From assembly GCA_004352715.1 (NCBI GenBank), contig SCFE01000067.1, forward strand, positions 538,596 to 602,595: a DNA stretch of 64,000 nucleotides, read 5' to 3'. Source of the stretch: Hofstenia miamia (Eukaryota > Xenacoelomorpha > Acoela). Below are positions 1 through 11,130 of the stretch, in pieces. The notes below the pieces were generated by a model. It saw only the letters and a list, made by a program, of their open reading frames with translations. It did not search any database and was not told where the DNA came from. Made by a program: the position numbers and the translations under genes. Within the stretch, counting starts at the first letter, position 1, and the number at the start of each line of letters is the position of its first letter.

Positions 1-367
1 ATTAAATCTAATGTTCTCAGTGAGGTGAAGAAGGGCATCATTTGTCCCAATTCCTTCTCGAAATCCGAACTGCTGCCTTGAAATGATAGTTAGTGTTTAA
101 GTATCCTAAAATCTGTTTGCTCAGTAAGTATTCAAATATTTTTGCGAAGGGGTTTATTACTGCTATTGGTCTGTAGTTATAATAGAGTGATGGATCACCC
201 GTTTTATATATTGGTGTAATGTCTGCCATTTTCAGAATACTTGGGAATGTTGCTGTATGGATCGCATAATTGTATGCAAATAATAAGTGATCTAAGAAAT
301 TTTTAGCAAACCGTTTTATTATGTGTATTGGGATACCTGAGCTTCCACACGATTTATTGCAGTTCAT
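1..367 (-). pseudogene. Non-LTR retrotransposon reverse transcriptase fragment (jockey/CR1/RTE-like)
   Basis: Read on the minus strand from 367, the peptide has the early RT palm order: a GSSGIP turn, then FPSILKMADITPIYKTGD, then YNYRPIAVINPFAKIFE. These match RT motifs 1-2 of APE-type LINEs. Near position 80 the frame is lost by an indel. In the next frame the expected QQFGFREGIGTNDALLHL motif follows and runs off the window edge at base 1. The fragment therefore carries at least one frameshift and is a dead copy. The catalytic YxDD would lie outside the window. The clade is not resolved. Confidence 0.75.
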
Positions 368-503
368 TCGGGAAATAGCTTTGGTAAGATCATATTGACT
401 TGCATAATGAAAACTAAATGTACATCTAACTTCCTCAATATCGTCACTAAATGGTACATGGTCTTTGTTAAAACAGCCTAATAGTAATTATAATAATAAT
501 AAT

Positions 504-662
504 GGGCCCCAGTGGCCATGGGGTAGAACGTGAAACTGGAACGGTGAAGACCCGGGTTCGAGCCCTGCCCCGACCCGATACCAGCATGAAGCTGTGAGAA
601 GTAAGAATAATAATAATATTAATAATAATAGTAATAATAATAATAAAAATAAAAATAATAAT
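504..662 (+). repeat. tRNA-derived SINE with (AAT)n tail
   Basis: A GC-rich block opens at 504. It has an A-box-like TGGCCATGGGG at 513-523 and a strong B-box GGTTCGAGCCC at 555-565, with the spacing of an internal pol III promoter. It then runs into an (AAT)n/(AAAT)n tail to about 662. The stems do not pair as a clean cloverleaf, so this is a SINE head rather than a functional tRNA gene. The surrounding AAT microsatellite fits a SINE 3' tail. The ORFs here are by-products. Confidence 0.6.
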
Positions 663-1494
663 AATGCTGAATACCCATATTTGTTGTTTTTCGCGAAAAT
701 TGATATGCATAGAAAAATTATATCGTGAAATTGCCAAACAATAATAGACATTATTATGAATGAACTTCACTGGTCAAGCGGTAACGGAATTTCATTTTGA
801 CGATTAACATGAATGCTATTCACTCAATGAAGATTCATTTTTTTATTGAAATGTGTCAAGTGTGACTTCTTAGTAAGCTCATCAATGCGAAAGAAAATAA
901 ATTTTGAGAAAATCGTTTTTCTTTGATCTATGAAAACAAGACTTCTCGGTAACGGAATTTTAAAAAGTGAACTTTATTTTATAAATATATGCCATATACA
1001 TCATAAGCTGCTGCTCCTCTATGAAAATAAGTATAGGGTGAATGTTATCACCAAATATTGACATAGATGAAATAATAGTTCTATTAAAATTTAGGAAAGT
1101 AATTAGTAATACATCGTAATGGAATTTCAATTGTTCACTAAGTCATGTAACCAGACAGGTTATATTTTCTACTAATTTCTAGACAAATATTAACCTCAAA
1201 TGAACTCAGATTAGGAATTCGTTGAAAACTTAAATTAGTAATTAGTCGTGATGTAATGTGATTTTAAATTCAGACAGAAATAATTTAGTTCTTCCATGTG
1301 AAATTTTAAACTAAATTTGGTTTATTATTATTTACTAAATAGCTATGATTAAATTAGTTTTATTTCTACGGATTGGTTATTTAGTTCAGTTTTAAAGGTA
1401 CCATGGATTCTCACAAAATTATTTATTAATGGTACACTCCAATGGAAATTTTTGTATATATACATTGTGATGAAAATTAGATTTGATTTAGGAG
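663..1494. other. AT-rich intergenic stretch
   Basis: No gene, tRNA or terminal inverted repeat was recognised. Confidence 0.5.
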
Positions 1495-2030
1495 ATGTCA
1501 CTTAGTTCTGCAGAGAAGCGACGTAACTATTGAGAGCGGAAGACATCAGAGATGGGTGGAGAGTTATTGAAGCAAAAGGAGTGTGAAAGAAAGAAGCTCA
1601 GTTAATCCAGAAGAAGAGCCTAGGAAAGAAAGGGAGAATGTACAAACATAACGTGCAGCAAGAAAGGCGAGTCGCACAAACAACATATGCGATCCTTGCT
1701 CCTTAAGAACGACCATATGCACCACAATCCAGTCTGAGACGAGCTGTAAAATGAGTCAGATGCAACTTGCAAAGCCTAAAAGGTTATTGCAAACAATGTG
1801 TGATGAGGGGGATTTGCATCTTCAAATTCTTCACAAGGCGACGTTTACATTAGCTCACAAGCTTACACAGAAGGCAAAAAACCTAATCCAGGAATTCGAA
1901 CGAAATGACATTTTCTGAATGGCGGCAGGTCGCACGGACTCTATCATAGTGATACGTAATGGTGTCAAGGTGCAAGAGCAACTTTGTTATGACGACTTGT
2001 GAGGCATTGGTTTTGTATTAAGAAGAGCGG
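1495..2030 (+). pseudogene. Decayed basic ORF of a dispersed uncharacterised invertebrate family
   Basis: From the ATG at 1495 the frame gives SSAEKRRNY, a stop, then ERK and KECERKKLS. Another frame gives PYAPQSSLRRAVK followed by VRCNLQ. I recall a dispersed invertebrate family with an Arg/Lys-rich RxYRxR start and a later SLxKAVKRVxxxLP segment. The order agrees, but there are several stops and frameshifts. The block is clearly richer in GC than its surroundings. It is probably the remnant of a mobile-element ORF. No function can be assigned. Confidence 0.3.
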
Positions 2031-4923
2031 TAATGTGGACTTGGTAAGGTTTAAGTTCTTACGCTCATATATTCTATTACATGTCTGAATTGAAATCAAT
2101 AATAGTTACTAGAAAACTTTTTAGACATGATCCGTTGCATCAAAATTTGCAGGACCAGTGCATATCCATGTATACCAGCACGTAGTTGTGCTCCTCAGTA
2201 AGCGTGAAAACACTATGCTTTTCGGAACTTGGAATTGACATTATATAGCATGCAGTTTTTGTACTGTAGAGCATTGGTGAGATACAAGTGAATGTAAAGA
2301 GGGTTAAAAATCGTGGTCTTTCTGAGTAGAGTTTTAGACGCTTTTGAAGTTTAGGTGAGCAAAGATAAAATGGGAAAAACGTATCAATGTATTCTGATAG
2401 ATTTATCAAAATTATTCAGATGATATGCAAAATTTTTAATAAAACTGTTCCTTCTAATCCTAGCATAAATATTTAAAAAAATAAAAATTTTTAAATGAAA
2501 TCAGAAATTCTTATTAAAATTGTATATGCGTTAAACATACATTTGACTCAAAATTTTAACATTACAACAGAGTGAATTTCAACAATGATTATTAAAATAA
2601 TGATTTAAAAAGTGGTTTCACACAAATCGAGATAATTAAGCATAGTATTTTTGTAGTTACCATGTAATCTGTTTAAGAAACGAACTTTTCTTGACGTGAT
2701 ATACAATGGGACTTTGACCTAGGGCAAAACACTTAAGTCAAATGCACTATTTGTATCAGCCCTTCCTGTCCAATACCATGTATTAATTCAATGGGCATCA
2801 AACAGTTTTGTTGTAATGCAAAGTCTCAGTGCAACATCCTCTTAATTCGACAACTATGAAAAACACTGTGAAAATACTTGCCGATATAATGAAGTTCATC
2901 ATCCGATTAAAGTTTATAAACGGAAAAGCAGGCGGGGTTATACCAGTGAATTGAAAATTATTACGAATATTTAATGGAATTTGAATCAAATAAGAAATCG
3001 AAGGAGTAATAATAGAAATTATATTTATAATCGAGATGCCATTTCCAGAATTAGGATAAACGGTAGAAACCGATATAAGGAAATTGTTTAGAAAAAGCAG
3101 CGAATGTAAATTGAAGAAATAACTTTAACTTATACTTCAGTAAATTGACAGAATCCAATGGCCAATGGCAATTTAGACGACAAAAGAAAAATTAGAATAG
3201 ACGAAGCGTGAAGACACGAAGTAAATATCTCAAATACAATAGACAAGACAATGTATCATTTTATGATTTACAAGATTTACAGGATCAATAATACAACAAT
3301 TTCCCATAAACGCTCCTGGACATAAAAAATGGTGTTATCGAAATTTACATACATGTACTAAATCTAACGGACTCCTTGCATTCACGCTCAAAAACTTCGT
3401 CTCATGGATTTTCTCAACAAGTTTACTGCTAAATCTAGGCGACTATAATTACTTTGCTGTGTCAGGTTGTTCGTATTCAATTTTTTTGTGTAATTCGATT
3501 TAGTCTATGTCAGGTTATATTATATTTATGGCTCGTCACACAGAGAATCGACATAAAATTAGTTAAATTTATACATATTATCAAATATTTTAACGTACTA
3601 TAATATTTAAAACTCCCTTTAAATAATATCAATCTCAGCGGTGTCTGAATTTCTTGAGGCTTCATTAGAGAAAGCAATTTAGTTACGGGACTGCTTAAAT
3701 AACTTTTTTGAAGAATTGTCTAGTTGAATAATCAATAAATTATAGGAAACAAAAATCCAATTGCGATACAAACGATTCGTGGGAAAAATATTTTACATCT
3801 AGTAGTTTAATATAGATTGAAGCAATTCTATTTGTTTGAATGTAAAGGATAATTGCTATAAATTAAACTTTTAAAATATAAAATTTAACCAATTTTTTGC
3901 ATCAGTTTCTAATGCTCATAACAAAAGTATACTTTTGCTATTACTTTGATTGTTGGAACCCATCTTTGCTTTGGGGTCAATGCTTTGCATTGACAGTACC
4001 CGCTACTGTTTCTTGGTGACCTTGATAGCTTTTATAGCCTTTAAGTATATATGAGAATATTCAAAACTGCTCAAAGTGTATTACAATGAATGTACGCACA
4101 ATATAAAAGGTCTCCAAAATCATGGGCTGAATCAAAGCAGTGAGGAAAGAGCGGAAAAAATATGTCTTAAACCAGTAAAATATTTGATAAAATATTTGAC
4201 TAAAAAAGACCAATTTCAGAAAATATGTGATAAAAATATGACGAAAGGCCACAATTTTGCACAATTACAAGCACAAAATACAAGTGTTTAAATGCTGACC
4301 TAAATTAGGTCGTGCCAAATATCACTCAAAATATCACAATATGCCAGAAAAAATTTCTTTCAGCTGCACAGTTCATAATAGAAGAATACTGTATGGCTGC
4401 GATGTCCAACGTTTTTACTACGTTGAGCAACTCAAGTTTTGAAGCATCTTTAGCTCACAAAATACGTAATTTTTGTGACAGTGTTCAAGTCGGCAATAAC
4501 TTCTCGAGAATTTATCAAAACTTTTGCCAGTGCAGCCGTAGCACATGTTGATATGTTAAGTAAACACTTTTTCGTAGTTTTCAGAGAAATATGTGATTAC
4601 ATATACACGCATGTTATTAAAAATAACCATGTGCTTTAAAATATTTTTTCGATCTTTCATTATGACACAATAGCATAACAGTTTGGGTATTTGATGTTCT
4701 TCAGTGCTCGTTTAAGACACCGCCAATAATAAGTCATCAAGATTTTCTGAGAAACAATCAGGTGGGCATGTAAGAAGTGCAATTCTATGCTCATTTTTTC
4801 ACTAAGCTCTATACAGTTCTAAGTATTATAGATTTTATTGTTATTTAAGACAAGCTAAAACCGCTTTGACTGATAAAAAGTGTCGTCTTTATCCTTCGAA
4901 TTTAAATTAGGGCTTTGCATTAA
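2031..4923. other. AT-rich intergenic stretch without recognisable genes
   Basis: Only short ORFs are present (for example 2140-2409 on minus, 4076-4291 and 4312-4551 on plus). None has domain-like composition or a recognisable motif. The 4.1-4.9 kb part lies where the 5' half of the neighbouring Penelope-like element would be, but I see no RT motifs there. Confidence 0.45.
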
Positions 4924-5685
4924 ATGATTATTGAGGAGAAGAAAATCATCTCGAACATATTTTTTATTGAAACACAATCAGATTTACTGCACAGAAATAA
5001 ATTGGCGTATGATCATTCTGCTTTTGAAGAAAAATCTGGTCTATACATTCCGTTTTCATCATATTGTGAAGACCGACACAAAAAGAACACAATAAAATGC
5101 CTCTGCGATCGAATTATAAATTTATCTTCAAGCTATAGAAATATAACACAGTCACTAGATTTACTTTTTGAGCATTTTAAACAGAATGGTTATCCCCACA
5201 AATTTATTAAAAAGATTGCACATGAATGCTTCTCTAATCAAACATTTAACAAAATTATTAGAAATGAAAACGAAGATCGGGAAAAAATCTATTGGAAATT
5301 GCCATACATTAAAACATCTGAAAGAACAATAAAATCAAACCTTAAAATGCTTAACAAAGATCTAAAGAGAACCATCATAACACCAATTTTCAAATCATCT
5401 GATATTATAAAGAAAAAGGACACTCTTGAATTAGACTTGATTTTATCTGTAGTTTATGAATACAATTGTGACGATTGTAAAAAATCGTACATTGGTGAAA
5501 CAAGTCGTCATTTAATTACAAGAGCAAATGAACATATTAAGGGGCATCTAAGATCGGAAATATTTCTCCACAAACATCAACCAAGTCTAACCAATTTTAA
5601 AATTTTAAAAAGAACAAAGGAATTAAAAATAATGGACGCTCTTTACATTAAGAACAAAAATAAAGAGCAATTAATAATCAACTAA
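4924..5685 (+). mobile_element. Penelope-like element: RT thumb region plus GIY-YIG endonuclease (5' truncated)
   Basis: This is a 253-residue ORF. Residues about 45-110 (GLYIPFSSY, KCLCDRIINLSSSY, NGYPHKFI) match the region after the RT core in Penelope-like retroelements. Residues about 175-215 carry a GIY-YIG nuclease: VVYEYN, Cys pair CDDC, YIGETSRHL, then RANEHIKGH. The CDDC-KKSYIGET arrangement is typical of the endonuclease of these elements, which nick target DNA to prime reverse transcription. The RT catalytic core is absent upstream, so the copy is 5' truncated. The open frame suggests a fairly recent insertion. An (AT)n gap lies 43 bases after the stop. The ATG is only the first one in the open frame, not an authentic start. 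Confidence 0.8.
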
Positions 5686-5728
5686 GTACTAACATCCTAA
5701 AAATGTTTTAAGTGCATGCATATTTATA

Positions 5729-5873
5729 NNNNNNNNNNNNNNNNNNNNNNNNNNNNNNNNNNNNNNNNNNNNNNNNNNNNNNNNNNNNNNNNNNNNNNNN
5801 NNNNNNNNNNNNNNNNNNNNNNNNNNNNNNNNNNNNNNNNNNNNNNNNNNNNNNNNNNNNNNNNNNNNNNNNN
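5729..5873. other. Assembly gap in (AT)n microsatellite
   Basis: A run of 145 N sits in an AT microsatellite, with TATTTATA on the left and (AT)n on the right. The gap was probably not resolved because of the dinucleotide repeat. Confidence 0.9.
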
Positions 5874-7326
5874 ATATATATATATATATTAATTTAGTTA
5901 TTTTTCCTTATTTAATAACAGATCTACTCTATATCTGCGATGTGATGAGGGTGACATATGCCACCCTAGTCATTTAAAATACACTAGCATACAAAAAATC
6001 ACTATGAAAATTGACAAATATAATTCAGTAATTGAAATCATGTCATTGAATATAAATATTGCGAGTTTTTATACGTACTCTAGCTGGTGTCAAGTTAATG
6101 ACAGTTTGCATAAATGATAAAGTTGTGAATGTGGTTGAATAATACTCATTTTATAAGGATTAACGTACGATGAAGATAAAAAATCGGTCATTTGTATTTG
6201 AATAATTGACAAAATCTAACTCGTAATCATTTAGTATGAATGATCTATTTTTTCTTTTCCATTTTCAGGTATTATTTATTAAATTAAAAAAGGATTTTTT
6301 GAGATTTTTCGATGAAATATTGATGTATGATTAGTCATTGACAGATATATTTGTATTTCAGTATATCATACATGATGTTCAGGAAAAAATCAGAAATTAG
6401 AATAACAAGTAATAAATTTCAAAAATTACTAATCGCAATTAAGACAATCTACATGAATAACAGTGATTAACTGACGCAATTTACCATGAGATTACACAAT
6501 AAAGAATATGGTAGCATTTAAGGCGAGGTCATATTCCACGGAAAAAGAGCCACTTCGATATGATCAATGAGTCTCAAAATTAATTAAATGTGGAAAATGC
6601 TGAGCTGCGAGGCGATAGCATTAACAATTTATTTCACGCGAAATGTTGAAATGAAATTATTTCATATCTTAATAAAGGGTGACAGTCTGAAAAAGTGCTC
6701 TTGCTCATGAGCTACATTCACCGAAAATGTATTGTTTACACAAAATTCCGATTAATTGAATTACCGTCACAATAACTACGATGACAAGGCTTACATGTAC
6801 ACAAATTAATGAAAGAGAATCCTTAATGAGTGGAAATCTCACTTAACATAATTCTTCATTAAAAATTGGAATGGCATTAAATTTATACTGATTTTCTCAG
6901 TAACATGTTGCTTTGAACTGAAAAGCGCAATAAGCCAGTTTATTGCATTATAGAAAGACACTCTGATAAATTATCTTGTTTGGAACCAAATTGTGGTGTA
7001 TTAGGGGAAATAGCAGCGCCTCTATTGGAATGATTGCCAACAATTTGTATAGATTCATTATAATGATGGTGATGGGGAGGATGACGATGAAATGTTTCAT
7101 CACTTCTATTAAACTTCATAATTTAATAAAAAACACGAAGTGACTTTTTCAGTTTTTATCTTGACAATTATTACAGAATTTATTAACAAATGGATGCAGA
7201 TCATGTTATTTATATAGAATAAGGAAGTAAATTAGATAGCAGAGCAAAACTGTTCACAGAAACTCCGACTGCGTAATTCCCTGCTATGAATGATATCATA
7301 GGTAATTGAATTATTCAATAAGTAGT
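5874..7326. other. AT-rich intergenic stretch
   Basis: No gene or element was recognised. Confidence 0.5.
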
Positions 7327-7334
7327 CTCTTAAT

Positions 7335-7740
7335 GAGGCTCGTAGATATGGGGGTTTAGGAGGGGTCAAACCCCACCTGGAAGGTCAGGCAACTCCTCCT
7401 AGACAACAAAGCTAAAAGCAAAATCAGCATGTAAAAATAAAATTTGTTAATGCAGTTGTTGTAACATGGTTCCTAATAATGCAATTCTAAGGTATATTTT
7501 GTCTATATTTTCAAAAAAGGTTCGCGGGGCTTCACCCCGCTTTTGATCACTTACTTGATACTATACTAGATGATTTGAGAAGTCAGAAAATCCGCGTACG
7601 CCCATGGATGCAACAAAAATAAAATGGTGTACAGACTTGGTAAAATTTTAGTTTATATTATAAAGAAAGTTCAAATTCCCATCAACTCCTTGTAAATGCG
7701 CATCGACCCCCCTTAGATGATTATGCTGGCTACGGGCCTG
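7335..7740. mobile_element. hAT-like non-autonomous element (406 bp) with 8 bp target duplication
   Basis: The ends are imperfect inverted repeats: left (G)AGGCTCGTAG, right complement (C)AGGCCCGTAG. Both are followed by a G-rich tract (GGGGGTTTAGGAGGGGTC and AAGGGGGGTC). The element is flanked by an exact direct repeat CTCTTAAT at 7327-7334 and 7741-7748, the 8 bp length expected for hAT insertions. An internal hairpin GCGGGGCTTCACCCCGC lies near 7525. There is no coding capacity, so it would need a transposase supplied elsewhere. Confidence 0.65.
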
Positions 7741-7748
7741 CTCTTAAT

Positions 7749-8920
7749 GTATTCAATTACAGGAATACACTAAAACCATTAAACGCATAACAAATGTGAA
7801 ATTTAATTGTTATTTGTGTAACATATAAAATGATATCCAAGTATAGGATTAGCTTGAGCGTGTAATTAACAAATGCTGTCAAATAACGTTTAAGTTTGAT
7901 AAAATTAATTCAAGCTTTTAAACTAGAAACACGGTGGGGAAGGTCGTAGAATATAGAATATCAACTTTAATCAGAGGACACGAAGAGATTTGGTAACTAA
8001 CTGTCTATCAGTCAACAAAAGCTTCAAAGCCCACTGAAACCATGACGAAGTATGATTAATTCCACCGAGATGTCATCTATTTAGCACTCAATCATTCAAC
8101 AGCGGAGACAATTAAAATGCATTTAAACAAGGAAACAATAGAATTTAAAATTAACATTCTTTACACAGACAACATTCGATATTGTAGGATACGTAAGATA
8201 TTATGTCGCATCACAATCTTATCTTTGGACACTACCCAATTTTCACTCAGAGATATTTTCATTGGAGGAAATTTGTTTATTCGTTTAAGACTTTTCAAAA
8301 ATAACACTTAATAAAATTTATGCAGGAAATTCAGTTCACTAAACTTTACAAAGTTTCTATAATAAAACTCAAAGATATTCTCAAATCCTTGATGATAAAC
8401 TAATTAACTTTTAAAAAGCTCTTAATACGAATTATGCGCTTGAAATATTTTTTTCGATAGTTTCTTCTAGCATGTCAAATTATACAGAATAGCAGAATAT
8501 CAATAATCGTACATTTAATGTGAATTCCAATCAAGTGAAACATGATCGTCACTGGTTTAGTTCACAACATCGTCTGTAATGGAGCATATTCCAAATCGAT
8601 AATCGATTGATCAAGACTCATTCAAGATGTTAACATAGATAAAAAAAACTCCAAAGATCTACTTAACAATAAGTCAAGAAATATAATAATCATACGACAT
8701 CGTAAAGAATACTCGAATGAAAATGCTTTACAAAACTACTGTTTTGTATAAATTGGCTGCACTAAATCATAACAACGATAGCGCTAATAATGTCATAAAA
8801 TCGGTGAACTTTGAAAATAGGATAAAAAATAGTACATCTCTGAGAATGTGGCCAACTGACAGTGAATCGGTTGGGCGGCAAATTAACTCTTTGAGAAAAA
8901 ATTACTAATCTTGCAACTAT
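7749..8920. other. AT-rich intergenic stretch
   Basis: Short ORFs at 8117-8311 and 8717-8908 have no recognisable motif. Nothing else was seen. Confidence 0.5.
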
Positions 8921-9418
8921 AGGTGTGTTCCCACTATCGACTTTTATCATCTGTCAAGAAATCGGTGATAAAAGTGTGAACACTCTATCTGCTTTTTTAT
9001 CAGCTGATAAAAGTCGATAGTCTGAACGCTCCATCCGATTTTTTGGCAAAACAGCCAAATTACTGTCATCTGATAATTTATCAGCTGATAAAAGTCGATA
9101 GTCTGAACGGTACTAAAACTAGTCGAATAGCTACTTGAAACTAATTGCTTACTTCTCAAGTAGGGAACAGACTTCCAAAACGTAAATTATTGTCATTGAA
9201 ATATTTCAACTTCAAAATATGTAAACATTGTTTACATTCCAAGACAAACCAAAGCATAAACAGATGTTGTTGTTTTTCTTACTGTCAATCAAAATCGATA
9301 GTATGAATGCTCTTCCAACTCTGCTTTTTCTGATAAATAATCGGATGATAAAAAATCGCCAATGTGAACGAAAATAATTCATTCTCGATAAAAATCTGCT
9401 GATAGTGGGAACACACCT
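8921..9418. mobile_element. MITE with TIR AGGTGTGTTCCCACTATC, copy 1
   Basis: Perfect 18 bp terminal inverted repeats AGGTGTGTTCCCACTATC lie at 8921-8938 and 9401-9418. The interior repeats a short motif, GATAAAAGTCGATAGT and its variants, in both orientations with CAGCTGATAA blocks. This gives many nested hairpins, the kind of subterminal array that could bind a transposase. There is no ORF of note. No convincing target-site duplication can be read next to the ends. The superfamily is uncertain. Confidence 0.65.
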
Positions 9419-10482
9419 TAAGAGTGATTTATTTTAATTTCCGATAATGCTCATTTAGTGATTAATAATTTGTACAAGTGAATTTATACAATTACGTTAA
9501 TATTGTCAGTGGCAAAAGTGTTTGACAAATTATCAAGGACCAAAATGCTAAGCTAATAAAGTAATGCTGACGTTGCATAATAATTAGCAGAAGAGAAATG
9601 TAAACAAATTTGAAATTCACAAAGACAGGTACATGTTAGTGGATGAATAAATTTACTTTGTATTTGATACTTTGTCAGGTTTGATACATTATGCAAACAG
9701 AAAGCTAAGCATTTGAGCTTATGAGTAGTTTTCAGGTGTTCCCCAAATTCAATTAAAGGAATTCTGGAAAAGCTGCACGTCAGCAATTCATCTCTTCGCG
9801 GTGCAGCCGTGGCCTGATTACTAAAACGTGTGTTCTTAGCAAATAGGTGTTTTTATTTGCTTAGCTTTCCAACCGATTCATTCATTTAAATAATAGATGT
9901 TCTCATCAACTGGACAGTCACCCCTAGGTTAATCCACATTTTTAGATCCAAATTCTTATGGTATAATAATAAGATCTATTATAAATACGAGGTGCCCACA
10001 AGTCCCATTATATCTTGCAGGTTAACTGTGTTGGTTAAGTAATTCTTAGATTAGTTAGCTTGAATGACTGACTATGGCAACTCCATTTACTGCTGGTCAC
10101 ATTGATCATTCACATGCAAATATTGGGAGGGGAAAGGGTAACTAACTTATTTCTGAAATCTAATAAATCTGGTAAATAAATGTAATTCATGTGAACTGCT
10201 ACTATCAATGCAAAATGTTATAATAAATATATAATATAATATAAAATGTTATGCTGACTTAGCAATCATTGATAAGACATCACCAGGAAAGGTAATTATC
10301 GGCAAGTGCTGACGCGCTGCTAAATGCCGATTGGCCAGATTTAGCGCCGGAATCAAAGCTTCTTGCCGCCATCTGCCGATTGTGGCATTATTAAATGCGA
10401 TTAGTAAACAACATGATTCACTCTTTTCTGGCCTTTATGCAAGTATTACCGCGGCCACGCACACATTGAAAGTTGCCTAACT
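9419..10482. other. Intergenic; upstream of the BED-finger ORF
   Basis: No gene is seen. The segment 10300-10400 is GC-richer with repeated GCCGATT words and may be the 5' flank of the following hAT/CGGBP1-like ORF. Confidence 0.4.
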
Positions 10483-10732
10483 ATGCCTAAAATTCCACCT
10501 CTGTCAGCGGCTAAAATTGCTGTAAAGCAGCATTCTTGCCTGAGTATAGTAAAACAGACCGATACATCCATGACAGTTATGTGCAGTATCTGTACCCGTG
10601 CTGTGAATGTTTCGAAAACCAACCACGTAGAGGACCATATAAACAGCATCATTCATCAGAAAAATGTTGCCTTGAAATCAAAGAAACAGTCGAATCTTAT
10701 TCAAATTAAAAGTCGAATTGAAGACACTTTTA
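10483..10732 (+). CDS. N-terminus of hAT transposase / CGGBP1-like BED-type zinc finger protein (partial)
   Basis: From the ATG at 10483 about 83 residues are open until the single N at 10733. The sequence holds a zinc-binding pair CSIC (residue about 34), then AVNVSKTNHVEDHI and a second His (HINSIIH), followed by a Lys-rich stretch KNVALKSKKQSNL. This C2H2 layout with the conserved K-x2-H-x2-H segment is that of the BED-type finger at the start of hAT transposases and of the CGG-repeat-binding protein CGGBP1, which derives from one. It would bind DNA in the nucleus. The ORF is cut by the assembly joint; what follows is an unrelated MITE. It could be a dead transposon or a domesticated gene. 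Confidence 0.55.
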
Positions 10733-10733
10733 N

Positions 10734-11130
10734 ATTACTGTCATCTGATAATTTATCAGCTGATAAAAGTCGATAGTCTGAACGGTACTAAAACTAGTCG
10801 AATAGCTACTTGAAACTAATTGCTTACTTCTCAAGTAGGGAACAGACTTCCAAAACGTAAATTATTGTCGTTGAAATATTTCAACTTCAAAATATGTAAA
10901 CATTGTTTACATTCCAAGACAAACCAATTCATAAACAGATGTTGTTGTTTTTCTTACTGTCAATCAAAAGATGATAATTTATCACCTGATAAAAAATCGA
11001 TAGTCTGAACGCTCTTCCAACTCCGCTTTTTCTGATAAAAAATCTGATGATAAAAAATCGCCAATGTGAACGAAAATAATTGCATTTTCGATTAAAATCT
11101 GCTGATAAAAGTCGATAGTGGGAACACTTA
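10734..11130. mobile_element. MITE, copy 2 (left end missing)
   Basis: The sequence begins directly after the N at 10733 and matches 9055 onward of copy 1, sharing ATTACTGTCATCTGATAATT. It runs to a right end CGATAGTGGGAACAC at about 11117-11128. The last bases of the TIR (ACACCT) are replaced by TTAAAA. Small indels and substitutions separate it from copy 1, so it is a distinct, related insertion rather than the same locus. Confidence 0.6.

Noticed and set aside
504-580. Functional tRNA gene
   Set aside because: A and B boxes are present but acceptor and anticodon stems do not pair, and an (AAT)n tail follows.
468-770. Two overlapping minus ORFs of 87-100 codons
   Set aside because: Poly-Ile/Leu peptides come from AAT repeats and the SINE head; no protein-like content.
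9790-9850. GTGGCCTGATTACTAAAACG as a tRNA-like head
   Set aside because: No B-box follows at the proper distance.
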